Shown: positions 10,879 to 23,720 of the stretch, in pieces
Position numbering within the stretch: the first letter of the stretch is position 1
How the letters are laid out: the number at the start of each line of letters is the position of its first letter
Assembly (NCBI GenBank): GCA_037367405.1
Contig: JAZKJV010010622.1
Coordinates: 496,001 to 560,000, forward strand
DNA length: 64,000 bases
DNA from: Ottelia alismoides
Lineage: Eukaryota; Streptophyta; Magnoliopsida; Alismatales; Hydrocharitaceae
Reading direction: 5' to 3'
Made by a program: the position numbers and the translations under genes
Notes under the pieces: generated by a model
The model's input: the letters and a program-made list of their open reading frames with translations, nothing else
Databases searched by the model: none
What the model was told of the DNA's origin: nothing

Positions 10879-12559
10879 CTCAGTGCCGTCAAATGTCCAA
10901 AATCTCTATTTCACTATACTCTGACACCACAAGACTAACAAAAGAGGAAGGGTGATCAAGGGGGAATATGGTGGACATGAACTCAGGCTCGGAGAGTGTA
11001 TCTAAAGTCCTGAAGCTGACCTAGATGAATAGGGAGGAGTGCTTGATAGTGGTGCCACCAGACGTGTCCTAAGGGATCTCCTTCCCATCATCGTGATTCG
11101 GAGATAAGGGCGGATGAGATCTGGAATGCAAACAAGATTGGCAATCAAACCCCAATTCACCTATGAAACTCTGAGCTGATGACCGTGAAGGCTCGGTCGT
11201 TTATCTTGTCAATTTTATTTAAGTGATCAATCAATCTATCAGAGCGATTAAGCAAGCTGTTAGGAACCCAACTCTCCTAGCTAGCTGTCCCAATCCTAAA
11301 TTAGATCTTTCCTAGCCAGTATGAATTACGAACCATTTACCGACTACCCGATCAATTCACTCTGTTAAGGACATCATGGTCCGCTTTACCAGTTACCGGA
11401 GAGATCCTCACTGGAGAACGACTAACCAAGACCAATAGTCAACTAGAATTTCGGGCATGGCTCTATCCTAGTGTGCGGGTCACTCTCTCGCTGCAAATAA
11501 ATCAACCAATGAGGGGTTTACTCTCCACAAGACAAAAATTTTGAGTGAGGTGAGTTTGAAGGTCAAGTTTGCATCAGCAGTCTCAATTTTATTTGGTTAT
11601 CTCTTTTTAGTATTTTTCTGATAAAAACAACGTCTAACAAATTTTTGAATTTCTTTGGTTATTTTGAGTCCAATAAAATGAGGGAGGATGTCGGAAAAGC
11701 CGATGCGCGATCAAACACAATGATGCATGCAAAGTTAGAAATGTGTACCTTGCTCCAACACTCTACATGTACCTTGATCCATGCATAAATTTAAATACAA
11801 GAAATAAACTACCTATATGATGCATGAGGAAACCGTCCCTAGATGAGCAATTTCTATTAATCGTGAAGCACAAGTAGCTATGACTAAGAAGAGAGACCGG
11901 AGTCCGATCTTGGAAGCCGATCGGTGTCCACCACAATGGATCCTGCAAGCGTTGTATACGACCTCTCCCGACACGTGGTCTCTAATCCAAGTCGATAGAT
12001 TTTTAAATGATCTATTAGCTAAGTCCATTTATGATCTATAGGTGTGTACAAGATATTATGTGTGGGGCCTTAGCTAATTTCATCACAATCAACAAAAACT
12101 CTTAAGTCCAGGGGCTAAATCCGTGTGAATCAAGTAGATAGTAAAATTGGGAAAACGACAAAAAATCGTGCAAAAATCGACGAGGCCCCAAGGGAATAAT
12201 CCCTTGGGCAATGGACCTTGTGAAGTGTCGTAGTGTCCAAGTCCAAGTTATTACAAATATAAGAGACTCTCTCACTTCAAATTACACAAATATTGCAATG
12301 AAATAAATAAAGCTAAATCTATAAAAATCTCTAAGTGTCCTTGGTGCAAAGGTAGTAGGCCGAAGCCGGCTTCACGTGGGTGCGTAAGTGCCTACAGTAG
12401 AGCGCCTCCCTCGATCCGCGGTACCTTGCACAAAGTCAACAAAGAGAGGAGGTTAGATAGCTCAACAAGTTATATCAATAAATGAGAGAATGAATGAGAC
12501 AAAAATGTAGACAAGTAATCACAATCAATCTCAAAGAAATCCAATCTTTACAATGTTGC
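10879..12559 (-). other. Untranslated leader of element A
   Basis: This 1.7-kb stretch between the primer site and gag has no supported frame. It is collinear with the leaders of C (about 45100-46310) and BD (about 55171-56969). Shared parts include the segment near 11925-11950 (GTGTCCACCACAATGG and flanks) and the stem-loop at 12181-12222. Conservation in all three elements, including the pol-less C, suggests cis-acting signals such as RNA packaging. Confidence 0.65.
12181..12222 (-). other. Conserved leader stem-loop of element A
   Basis: A perfect 9-bp stem, CCCAAGGGA at 12187-12195 and TCCCTTGGG at 12200-12208, closes a 4-base loop. It is framed by CGAGG on the left and CCTTG on the right. 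In C (near 45914) the outer pair is CGAGG and CCTCG, and in BD (near 56588) it is GAGG and CCTC. The inner stem varies. Its position next to the primer site suits a dimer or packaging signal; this is inferred. Confidence 0.5.
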
Positions 12560-12577
12560 TCCCTGGCAACGACGCCA
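12560..12577 (-). other. Primer binding site of element A (tRNA-Asp type)
   Basis: On the minus strand the site reads TGGCGTCGTTGCCAGGGA, two bases after the LTR end. It differs at two positions from TGGCGCCGTTGCCGGGGA, which is complementary to the 3' end of plant tRNA-Asp and is the known primer site of Athila elements. C (46312-46329) and BD (56970-56986) have the same arrangement. Confidence 0.85.
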
Positions 12578-12579
12578 TT

Positions 12580-15500
12580 TGATACCCAAAAATAAATGGT
12601 CTTAAGTTCCACACAAGGCGGGAACTCAGTCGCTGAATCAACCACAAGAAAATTCTGATTTAGTCAACAACTAACCCATAACAGAGATCAAACAATGAAA
12701 AATAGTGCGGAGTTAAAATTTATTATAACTCTACAATAAATGTGTATAGTGTGCAAACATGTAGTGGTCGAACATAAGGAACAAGCATGATAAATCGGGA
12801 AAAATCAATACTCAAGAATGAATGTGATGTGTTTGTCTATAAATGCTATATTTTTGTGGGTTTTTAATTTTATATTTTGTATTTAATTTTTTATTTTATG
12901 TTTATTTGTATTTTAATTTTTAATTTTCTGATTTTGTATTTTTCTTTTTATATTTTATATTTTTATCTTTTTCTTTTTCTTTTTAATGAAGATATACAAT
13001 TATATAAGATATATATATATATATACAAGAGAGATAAGAAAGAGATGTAAATAGGTAAAATGTTCAAAATACAAGAAATAAAATATTTTTTGTGCTTTTT
13101 ATGTTTTCGTAATGTTTTTATGATTTTTCTATATTTTTGCTAATTTGTTTGGTATTTTAAAAGTCAAAAAATTTTAAAATAATGAATAAAATTAATGGCT
13201 GAAATTAAAATGGAGATGAAAAATATCAAACAGTGTCAAAAATTCTCTAAATTAACTTTAAACTACAGATAATACAATAAAGAAAATTTAGAAACTAAAA
13301 ATGCAATTTTTAGATTTATTATGGATTTTATAAATTTTTATGAAGGTTTTTAGAGTCTTCTATTTTTACAAGTTTTCTTTTACAATTTTTAGTGGTTTTT
13401 GGTCTGAAGTTAAAAGATGCAAAAACACACAAAATATGTATTTTTTTTGGAATTTTTCAAAAAAGTTTATATTTTGTATGTATTTTTTAATGCAAAGAAT
13501 GAAGAAAATGCATGTTTTTGAATTTTTATAAATGATAAAATGTGACAAAAATGCAAACTAAAAATATAACGTGATAGCATAATGCAACAGACACACAATG
13601 GCATTTTTTAAGATTTCTTAGGGTTTTATAGATGCATGAAATAAATGCAAACAACAAAGAGAAACTACACTACTAGCAAGGGCATTATAGTAAATATCTG
13701 AACAATAAGGGCCAAAGTGTAATTTATACAGAAAAGTAGTTTACGAGCTCAAAATATTATAGGACCAATCACAAATGATCAAAAACCCAGGGTTATAAAT
13801 GCAAAAAGACCAAACACGCACGTGATTGTCACACGTCTGGCAGGGACTAGACAACAATTATGACAAAATTGGGGGACTTGATTGCAAATTCTCCAAAAAT
13901 ATTATAGCGTTAACAACATGTTTGAGGGCTAATTAGAAATACAAAGATGACCAGGGGTCCTAGGTGCAAAATGTCCCCTCACGTGAACGGTCACGTGAGG
14001 TGACGTGGCCAAGGACCTATAGGCAAACAAGTAAAGTGCGGGGGTCTTTTTAAAAATTTTATAAAACTACTGAACGTTAGACGAAAGTTTAAGTCTTAAT
14101 TAATAAATATAAAAATGGTTGGGGTGAAGAATGCAAAATACCCATGCGGGCGCGATCCGACGGTCACAGTCCTTCCACAAACACGTATCGGCATGAGGAC
14201 AACTGATACTGGTTTGCGGGCAACGACTGAGATCAGATCTGGTGGAGACGATCAACGGCTGAGGCTGGCCAGGATCTGGCGGTTGCTGTGCAGTCTGGAG
14301 CGGGGCCCTCGATCTAACGGCAGACGGCCCCAGAGGAAGAATAGGGAAGCGCGTCTTCGGCAGTCTTCGCTGCTTCAAAATGACCCAATTGTTCCTGCGG
14401 TCCTTCCCTAGCTGTTGGTGGCTCCAAAGGGGTCGACGTCTACCAGGTACCTCCAGTGCCCTACAAAATGAACCTCCAGCTCCTCCGAATGCGCGTGGAC
14501 CTGCAAGACAGAGTGAGGGAGTCGGGGGAAAATGCCCTAACCCCACAGTGGGACAGAAAGGGCAAATGACAACGTAAATGGAGTGTTGCCGGAAAGAGCT
14601 TCGGCCAAGAGGTAGCTTCGGTGATCGAATGGATGGGACACGAAAAGAAGGGTAGGGTTTTGATCCTACGACCATAGAAAATAAAAAACGCAAAGACAAT
14701 AAAGAAAATATGGAGCCTCGAAGGTGGAAGTATCACCTGAGATGAAATCTCAACACCGGTGGTCAGCAGAGGTAGATGGAGCTGCCTCGACCCTTCCTCG
14801 ATTCTCCTGACACCCTAAAGACGGAGTTGTCACCTCCTTCTCACGAAAGAGGACGAAAAGCTGAGAGGAACTGGTCCAAAAGGGGTTCAAAATTTCAAAG
14901 GGAGGAGGAGGGTGTATATGAATGGGTTGACGAGCGGCTGGGAAGATCGAGGCGGATCAGGAAAATCAGCGATGCAATCCCCAAGGAGAAGCTTGGGCGT
15001 TCTAGATCAAGGAATGAGGCACAAAAGTTGCTATGGGATCGTCATGAGAAGGTGCAAGATTTCCCCTCAAAAAAACCGAGAAAACTGGAAGGAGTGCAGT
15101 TCTGACACGCTACAGGAGCTAGGACCAGAGAGTTAACCAATGGTCAACTTCCTAAGCCACCTGGTTGGTCCACATGGACCAACCAGGAAAAAGCATCCTG
15201 GAAAACATTGAAAAATATATTAAAAATAAGAAATGATTTTATTAATTTTAGATTATAAAATAAAAATATATTTATTATTTTCTGAAGTATTTTATTATGA
15301 TTTTTATTTATTTTTTAGAGGTTTAAAATTACAAGTTACCTTTTATAGGTTATGTACTGGTATATTCATCTATATTTTAATATTTTATTTTTATTTTATA
15401 TATTTAATTTTATCATTTTTATTTATTATTTTATATATTTACAACTTAATTTTACGAACTCAAATATATTTTTATTTTATTTTTCTGAAGTATTTGTATA

Positions 15501-16337
15501 ACTAAATAAATAGATGTATTCTTTGTAAAGGTATAGTTATAGGTATTTCATCTATGTATTGTATATACGTATTTTATTTTTATGTTTTCTTTGTGTTTTT
15601 ATTCCAGTTTTAATACATATATATTATAAATAATATTTACAAAATTATAAAAATATAAAAGTAATAACATAATGAATAATAAATAAAATGAATATTTTAA
15701 TAGGTACACGTATAAAATAAGGGTCCAAAACTCAACTTTCAAACCATAGCTTCGAAAAATAAGAAACCAGTTCATTAAATATCTTATTAAAAAATATATA
15801 AAATTAAAGGTGATTTTGATACATTTGAGTTTTTATTTGAGAGATACAGGTCTGGGATGTTGGGATTCTGGAATTTTATTCAGGTCATAACTTTTTATTT
15901 GCACATTATTTTGTATGAAATCAATTTTGTATTTTACTATATTAAATTATCTACAACTTTCATGTTCAAAGTATCTTCATTTGAAGTATAAAAAGTGGAA
16001 CTAAAAATAGGTCCCAAAAATGAATAAAGAATGAATTAAGTAAAGGGGATTTTTATTGTATTTTGGCCCTTATCTCCTCCTACTTTATTCCTTGTCGACA
16101 AATTCATCTAGATGCCTAGGTCTCAGGGTTTCGGGTATTAAAATATTTATAATATTTTATTCTTTTTCTTTTCTTTTATTTATCCTGTAATTTTTGCTTT
16201 AAAAACCATATTTTACACACTATTTACACGCACATGCATCAATGCTAAAATGCAGGAATTAGAGGTAATTGCATGCATTTACTAGGGTTTTCGAGGCCAA
16301 AATGATAGAATAAAGATGATAAAATGGAGGTTCATCA
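12580..16337 (-). repeat. 5' LTR of element A
   Basis: This complete LTR of about 3.76 kb runs on the plus strand from TGATACCC, next to the primer site, to GGTTCATCA. It has AT-rich ends and a GC-richer centre (about 14110-15190). The frames at 14100-14699 (minus) and 14776-15105 (plus) lie in the GC-rich part; the second is also open in the other LTR (690-1034). They match no family I know, and copying between LTRs explains their presence in both. Directly to the right begins the interrupted LTR of BD. Confidence 0.9.
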
Positions 16338-17472
16338 TCGGTACACAAGAAATGCCTTGGAAAATTAATATAAAATAGTATACAATTTAATTATTTTTTT
16401 ATTAAATAAAAATGTTTCCTTATTTTATGTATTATTTATTAGGAATTTTTATTTATTTTTTCAAGGTGTTTATATTTATAAGTATAGGTATAGGTATCTT
16501 GAGATATGTTTAGAATATTTTATTTTAATTTGCATTTTAAATTTTATTATTTTGTGTTCCTATTTTATATATTTAGACTTATCTTAATACACTTATACAT
16601 ATTTTTATTGTATTTTTTGATATAATATGTATACTTCAATAAATAATAGTATTTATTATATATGTCTAAGTATATTATATTATGTATGTGTATGTGCTAT
16701 TTTATTTTAGTGTATTTTCGTGATTTTATTTTATTCTAAATATGTACATGCACTATAAAGAATATCTACAAAATTTTAAAAATATAAAAATTATAAAAAT
16801 ATAAAGAATAAATAAAATGAATATTTTATTCAATTATATTGTATAATAGGATCCAAAATCTGACTTTCGCATCTTAGCTCCAAATTAAGTAAAATCTCCT
16901 TAATTAAATAGCTTATTAAATTTTAAATACAATTAAAGATGATTTTGATGAATTTTGAGTCTGTATGGAGGAGAGAGAAGATTGTGAAGTTCGATTTTAG
17001 GTTGTTATTCTGAGTATAAAACATGCACTATGCATTGTTTCCGGTGAAATCAATTTTGTATTTTTATTTGTATTTTTATTTACAAATTTCATGTACAAAG
17101 TTTGGTAATTTGATATACAAACAACAAATAATAAAATAGGTCCCGAAAAGTAATTATTGGCCTATTTTCTAAGGTTTTAGACTATCTTTTATGTACAATT
17201 AGTCGCCCTATCTCCCCCTACTTTATTCCTTGTTGACTTAGTCATCATGATGATTGAGTCTTAAGGGCTAGGGTCACTCAACACCTATGGTGTCTCATTT
17301 CTTTTTCTTTTCTTTTGTTTATTCTTTTATTTTGGCAATAAATGCAGTATTTATACATTATTTTCCACAATATTTTGTACAACTTATAGAGTACTTATTT
17401 GGGCAAATTACTACTATATACATGCATTTAGGGGCCAAAAATAAAAAAATAAAGGTGATGAAATGAGGATCC
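16338..17472 (-). repeat. 3' LTR of BD, last third, cut by element A
   Basis: This AT-rich stretch is collinear with about 59420-60560 in the other LTR. Shared words include ATAAAATAGTATAC near 16370 and 59450 and the conserved CTTATCTCCCCCTAC motif near 17210. The first two thirds of this LTR should lie left of element A, outside the window. The LTR end is slightly shortened: GGATCCA here against GGATTCATC at 60555-60563. Confidence 0.8.
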
Positions 17473-20059
17473 ACCCCTTATATTTTCCTTTTCTAGTCTT
17501 TAAGAAACACTTATGCCTATACGTGCAGAAAAGAAAATAAAGAAAGGAAAAAGAAATAACTTGGAATAATTTTTGACTTTTAAACTTATCTCAATAAAAT
17601 CAAAGTTTGGAGCTCATAACAGGTCTTTTGGATTAATGGTGTGTTCGGAACCACATAGAAGTCACGAAGTGTAACATAATAACCCTTTGGTTCCATACTC
17701 GTATTATCTAGTCCAATTCACATCCTGGTCAAAACCATCCTCTCAGTAGCATACTACCTTGAAATGATAGAACCATGTGTGTGAAATTATCGAGCTCTCC
17801 CTAGACAAAACCATTGAACTACCAAGGTGTATGCTCTTCTGGTAACTCATCCTCGTAGAGACAAATATGACAACCGGATGGATAAGAAGTTAGAAGAATG
17901 GGAAGAGAAGTGGGAATGGACTAGTGTAGTATTTATTTACTTGTGAAGTCAGTCAATGTAAATGATTCTTCATCAAGAAGCATGTTTTTTCTGAAGCTCA
18001 ATTTTTTGTGGAATTTTTGGGTATAGGATTCTTTGGATATTTTCTTTGACTTTGTACAGCTTCTACATTCTTATTTGTGACATAGTGGATATAGTATCTT
18101 TTGTTCCATACATTTTTTTAAGATTTTAAAGAAGTTGCATCGGTAGACCATTCCTTATCTGAAGCATTCTTTTAATCCATCTATTGTATTTAGATATCAT
18201 TGTTACCAAAAGATGTGTATTAGAGTACCAGTGTCGGCAATCTTCAAGAATGGTTCCTGAGCCGCCCTTGACGAAGTAGCCATGCATTTTCCCAACTTAG
18301 ACTCTAAGATTTTTCAACAGTCCATCTGAGTTGAGCTAAGTACTAGTTGTGAGGTTTCTAGTCAAGTCCCTTTTCTCAAGAGTCTTACGAATGATATGAA
18401 GGTTTCTATTTAAGCACCACGAATTGACTCATGAATATCGTCTCATGGAATCTAAAGAATGAAGTCAAGGTGATTTGAAATGTCTCTACTTTCAGTCCTT
18501 AATGGGTTCTTCTAAAATTAACAGTATTAAGGTCTATTCCAAGCTCTGATCTTCTGACTTTATTTTGACTTGTTCAATTGTCTAGGGTATTTCGAAGAAT
18601 GCGAATGCTACGTATAATGCAAGAAAGTATTTTTTGAAGCATTTTAATGATTTTTAACTTTTTATGGATTATTTTAGAAAAGTTATGCAAATTTTTAAGC
18701 AATTTTTAAAAAAAGTTTGCAAATGTTTTTGAGATTTTTAAATTTTACAAATTTTTAGGGATTTTTCAAAACAAATTTTTTGGTAAAAGCAATAGGTACG
18801 GATATTTACACGGGAGTGCATATTTTTATTCACATGGATTAGGATATAATAATGTATAAGATGTATTTAAAGTTAGTGTGCTAGGTTGTAGAAGATTTTT
18901 ATTTTCTTGAACTGTGTACATAGTTCTCAAAATAATTTAAAAGTTTTTTTGCAAACATTTTGAAAACTTTATTTTACAACATATTTTTGACAAATAATTT
19001 TTGCAAACTTTTTACAAAATTTGAAAATCATTTTGCAAATATTTTTCAAATAGTATATATAGATTTTTAAAACTATTTTTGCAACCATTTTTCAAACCAT
19101 TTGAAAATATATTTTCAAAACATTTTATTTCACACGAAGAAAAGAATTTTTTACAAACAAAACATATTTACAAAGGTTGAAAATGTTTTACAAAACATTT
19201 TTCAAACTATTTTCAAAAGAGTTTTCAAATAGATTTTCAAACAATTCTACAAAACATTTTTACTTGATTTATTAATCAGTATATACAATGAATTTTAATG
19301 AGTTTTATACAAGCATTTTATTTTTACTTATTTAAATAGTTCTCAGCCATACTTATTGAAAATATGAAAGTTCAGGTTATGGATAAAATATATACATAGT
19401 ATATATTGACCCCCTATACTTAGCTTGAGCTATATCCTCTTCGATCGAAGAGAGAAGGAATACATAACTCGTACCAAGTATAAAAAAGTTTATACTATAT
19501 TGGCTTGATAAAGAATAAGAAGTCAACCTCCCCCCATACATTAGATCAATTAGTCCTAAGTATAGCAGACTATATTCTACATGTAGTGAGGGTCGGGTGG
19601 AATTAAATAAATGAATCATCGTCTCATCCTGTCTCCCCATATACTTAGGGTAAAATATCATTAAGTATAGATGAATTATCAGGAGTTAAGGAAACATGCA
19701 AGGGATCGAAGAATGAATAACTCGATGGCGCTCACCCTCCTATACGAAGGATGAAGCATATCCTAAGTATATCACAGATGAATGGGGTGAGGGCATCACA
19801 GAAGAAAGAATTTGAAAATTTAAAATGAAGAGAAGAAAAGAAGAAAAAGATTAACTACTCAAAAATATTTTTGATGGCCTCATCTGATTGTGCTGATGCT
19901 GCGGTTAGAACTCTTCATCATAGACCACGTTACTTGAACTAAATCAACCATGGACAGAAGCATATCATGTTCAAGTTAAGGCTTAAGTAACTGTCCATTG
20001 ATCAGAAATGGCTATAAGTCAGCTCACAATCCAGATATCACAATGCTTCCATTGTCACA
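17473..20059 (-). other. 3' non-coding region of BD
   Basis: A decayed polypurine tract (complement of ACCCCTTATATTTT) starts the region. It is followed by the sequence collinear with the region 2255-4360 of A, including the TTTTCAAA-type stretch at about 18620-19290 and the hairpin array at 19410-19775. About 700 bp near 17900-18600 has no clear counterpart in A and shows no frame. No coding function is supported. Confidence 0.6.
19410..19775 (-). repeat. Hairpin / polypurine-like array of BD
   Basis: There are four units at about 19410, 19530, 19634 and 19737. Each is a variant of CCCCTATACTTAG followed at 30-40 bp by an inverted arm such as CCTAAGTATAG. The spacing is about 100 bp. It is the counterpart of 3634-4230 in A and 42451-43045 in C. 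Confidence 0.65.
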
Positions 20060-21343
20060 CATATGATTTACTATAAAAGGCACAATCCACTTGCTCTTAA
20101 ATTTCCTTGAGAATAGTTTGATCTTTTCATCGAACAATCAAATCTTCTAATCTGGTTCAAAAGTCTTGTAGCGGATATGTTTGTCATGCCACTTCTTGAC
20201 CTTCTCCTTGTACATTAGGCCATTGTCGTTTACATACTCGTGGAATTCAAGGAGTTGATTCAAGTCCAGCTTTTTTCTCTTTCTAGCCTTCTTGAAATCC
20301 AAATTACAAATATTAATTGCCTATAAAGATTTTTGAATGAGTTCTGTAGGCAAATGATAGGGCTTTCCATAGACCATGCGGTAGGGAGACATCCCTAACA
20401 ATGACTTGTACATGGTCCGATAGGCCCAAAGTACTGAATCAAGCAACTGTGACCAATTCTTCCTATCGGGGTTCACAAGTTTTTGCAGAATTACCTTTAT
20501 CTCCCTATTTGAACAATAGACCAGGCCATTGGATTGTGGGTGGTACAGAGAGGCGACACCATGTTCGATGTAGAATTCTTGAGTTAGCTTCTTTACCTCT
20601 CTATTGATGAAATGGCTACCCCCATCTGATATCAGAATTTTAGAGATCTTGAACTGTGTAATAATGTTTTTCCTCAGATATCAGTAGACGGTGTGATTTT
20701 CGGTAGCTCGGGTTGGGATAGCCTCCTTCCAATGGTTCACGTAGTCGACAACAAGTAAAATATACTCAAAACCCTGACTATTGGGGAACAAACCCATGAA
20801 GTCAATGCCCCACACATAAAACACATCTGAAATATGAATGTACTTCTGGGGCATAATGTCTCTCATTCCAATAGTGTTGCCAAATCTCTAATAGTCAGTG
20901 CAATGTTTAACTAAGTCTTCTATACCTTTAAATAAAGTCGGCCACCAAAGGATGCACTGTAGAAATGTTGTTGTCGTTCTTCTTCCATAGTGGTGTCTTC
21001 CTGATTCTCTGGCATAGTAATGCTCGATGATACGTTAGACCTCCTATTGAGGAATGAACCTCCTCCAGATGCAATTTGCTCCCTCATGAAAGAGGAAAGG
21101 ATCCTCCTATTGATAGAAATTAACATCCGACATGAATTTATCGACTTTTAGCGTAGGTCAATCTTGTGGCGTTCTATTGGACACAAGATAATTCAAAATA
21201 TTAATGAACCAAGGGAGCGAGATGACTGACAGAATGACTTCATCTAGGAAAGTTTCTGTAATCGACAATGAGCTCTGCTTAGTTTGGCTCTGGTAATCTT
21301 GACAAGTGATCTTCAACCAAATTTTTAACTTTACGTTTATCAC
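20060..21343 (-). pseudogene. Integrase of BD (broken)
   Basis: The core is visible at 20681-20866: VWGIDFMGLFPNSQGFEYI, with the first catalytic Asp, and DYVNHWKEAIP. Further on, in other frames (about 20320-20640), LYHPQSNGLVYCSNREI and RTMYKSLLGMSPYRMVYGK follow. In the NG-x-x-E-x-x-N motif the third catalytic Glu is Tyr (LVYCSN, where A has LAEVLN). The C-terminal domain is barely recognisable near 20060-20200. With frameshifts and a lost catalytic residue this copy is inactive. Confidence 0.75.
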
Positions 21344-22800
21344 AAATTTCTAGGTCAACCTCATGTAGTAGAAGGATCCATCTGATGAGTCTTGGTATGG
21401 CATCCTTATTAGCTTGCAAGTACTTGATGGTAGAATGGTCTGTGTACACTATCACTTTGTATCCAAGCAGGTGTGATCTGAATTTCTCCAGGCGAAGGCA
21501 ACTGGTAGAAGCTCAATTTCAGTGACAGTGTCATTTTTCTGAGCTTCATCTAGAGTCCTACTAGCATAGTGTTGCAAAAGGTAATTTGTCTCTTCACTGT
21601 CCTAGAACCACTCCAATGGTGTAATCGGATGTATCTGTCATGATCTCAAATGGGAGAGACCAATCTAGCGTTTGAAGGACAAGGGTTTGGGCGCTCAGTT
21701 CTTTCAGCTGATTAATGCTTGGAGGACTCTGTCATCAATGATAAAATCTGCCTCCTTACCCAGAAGCTCGGTCAATATTTGGATAATTTTACTAAAATCT
21801 TTGGTGAATCATTTGTAGAAACCAACATGCCCAAGAAAGGATCAGACTTGCTTCAGATTAGTAGGTACCTCGAGTTTTGAAATAGTGTCCACCTTTGTAG
21901 GGTCTACCTCCATGCCATATTTTGATATGACATGGCCTAGCACAATACCCTCTATCACTATAAAATGGCTCTTCTCCCATGAGAGAACAAGGTTCACTAC
22001 ACACCATCTCTTCAAGACCCGGTCTAAATAAGATAGGCATCGGTCGAAGCTTTATCCGTTGACCGAAAAGTCGTCCATGAATACCTCAAGAAAACATTTA
22101 ACCATATCTGCAAATACGACCAACAAGCATCAATAAAATGTTGTTGGAGCATGCATAACCCAAACCACAATCTGCAGAAGGTGTTGGTCCCAAATGGATA
22201 GGTGAAGGTTGTTTTCTCTTGATCCTCAGGAGCTATAGCAACTTGGTTGTAACCGAAATATCCATTCAAGAAACAGAAATATTCCTTCATGGCCAATCGC
22301 TGGACAATCAAGTCAATGAAGGGGAGGGGAAAATTTTCCTTCTTGGATGCTAGATTCATGCGTTTATAATCCTCACAGACGCACCAAGATGTTGAACCTC
22401 TGGTCGCGATATCCTCTCCCTTGTCATTCTTGATCACGGTGATCCCTGACTTTTTTGGTACAACATACAAGGGGCTCACCCATTTTGAGTCAGAGATGGG
22501 ATAGATGAATCCTGCATCACACCATTTCATAATCTCGTTCATCACAACCTCCCAGAGGTGTGAATACAATCATCCTTGGAACTCTTGTGACGACTTGCTG
22601 TCTTCCTCAAGATATATGTGTTGCGAGCATAGTGGGAGGTTCATCCCATGGAGATCTAAAATTTTCCAGCCTGTGGCCTTTCAGTTTTTTTCTAGAACCT
22701 CAATCAAACAAGCTTCTTGTTCCTCGGTCAGCTATGAATTAATAATCACAGAGAACATGTTCTGCACACCTGCAAGGAAGACATACTTCATATTTGCTAG
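21344..22800 (-). pseudogene. Reverse transcriptase and RNase H of BD (broken)
   Basis: The RT frame 22024-22569 has GFIYPISDSKWVSPLYVVPK, FPLPFIDLIVQRL, CFLNGYFGYNQVAIAPEDQE and FTYPFGTNTF. The FMDDFS active-site motif is intact but in another frame near 22060-22090. The N-terminal part (LCSQHIYLEED) is near 22600-22640. RNase H remnants follow at about 21350-21850. Frame breaks are more numerous than in A, which fits BD being the older host element. Confidence 0.8.
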
Positions 22801-22824
22801 AAGTGGCTTGAGATCATGCGGGGA

Positions 22825-23720
22825 CTAACTCAGCTCTATGGTAATTTCAATTATTGTGCATGGCGATGGTGTTGGATCTTTCAATTGTATGGTATCCAAC
22901 ATTGGCACTGTTGGTTCTGCCTTTAATGTTACAAATAATTCTTCTATCACTAAATCTTGTTCACAAAAGTCTTCAATGATTGCCTCTTGCTCTACCAACA
23001 GCAAAAATCTCATCATCAAGGGCATCTGGGAATTCGACTATACTATCCTCTCGTTCTTCTGATGAGAGAAACCCGTGGGTTTCAATATCATCCATAGACA
23101 AATTTGTATCACGGATTTTATCAAGAAAGTCACAGTCTCCTGCTCGTTGCTCTGTAGGATCACTCTCGTTTGATGCAAGCTCTGATTGTTTCTACACTTG
23201 GATCGTCTCAATAGGAACATTGTTTGTGCCTGGTGCCATAATTCACCACTACTTTGGTTGTTCAATGGAACGATCATCCAAGTATTATCAATGTATACAG
23301 AAGATGAGCTAAAGTGTCCAGGTATAGCATGATGAAGTTCATAGGGAACTGCATTCCATGAGTGGTGATGATGGCATCTTCCAAAATTCCTCTAAGATGC
23401 CTAATGGATGTATATGAAAACTATAGAATCAATCTTGTAGACTTGAGTGATTCCAACCCAAATTCTTTGAGTAGTGAACTAGGAATCAATTTGATTGAGG
23501 ATCCATTATCGAACAGAGTTCAGTCGAACTCCTGATCGAACATCGGGCATCTGACTAGATAATCTCCCATATCATTCTTCTTGGTCGAGATATTAGTGAT
23601 TGTGTTCACTGGAGCTGCGGTCAGAATATGCTTCACGTTTCTTCCTCTGGTCCCGCATGGCTATCTCTTGGAAGCACATGCTTCTTTTCACACATATCTT
23701 GATGTTAGGCATGTACTTGA
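22825..23720 (-). pseudogene. Protease region of BD (broken)
   Basis: Near 23440-23510 the minus strand reads LFDNGSSIKLIPSSLLKEF, a retropepsin core with D-N-G at the active site. This is the best preserved of the three Athila-type proteases here (A has D-N-S, C has D-D-D). The acidic linker toward RT (about 22825-23280) is broken by stops. The role would be cleavage of Gag-Pol. Confidence 0.65.

Larger units (their letters stand above)
1..16337 (-). mobile_element. Element A: Athila-like Ty3/gypsy retrotransposon, left end outside the window
   Basis: Read on the minus strand this element runs 5' LTR (12580-16337), primer site, leader, gag, protease, RT, RNase H, integrase, a long 3' region with hairpins, polypurine tract and 3' LTR (1-2239, cut by the window edge). 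The order PR-RT-RH-IN is that of Ty3/gypsy. The tRNA-Asp type primer site, the gag type and LTRs longer than 3.7 kb point to the Athila lineage. The two LTR copies differ by many substitutions and small indels (very roughly 10-15 percent by eye), and pol has many stops, so the copy is old and cannot act by itself. To its right the sequence continues as the LTR of element BD, so A is inserted in BD. Confidence 0.9.

Noticed and set aside
12560..12577. Part of a tRNA gene
   Set aside because: Only the 3' end of tRNA-Asp is complemented, at an LTR border; it is a primer binding site.
14100..14699. 199-residue minus-strand frame in the LTR of A as a gene
   Set aside because: It lies in the LTR, is shortened in the other LTR (306-650), and matches no family known to me.
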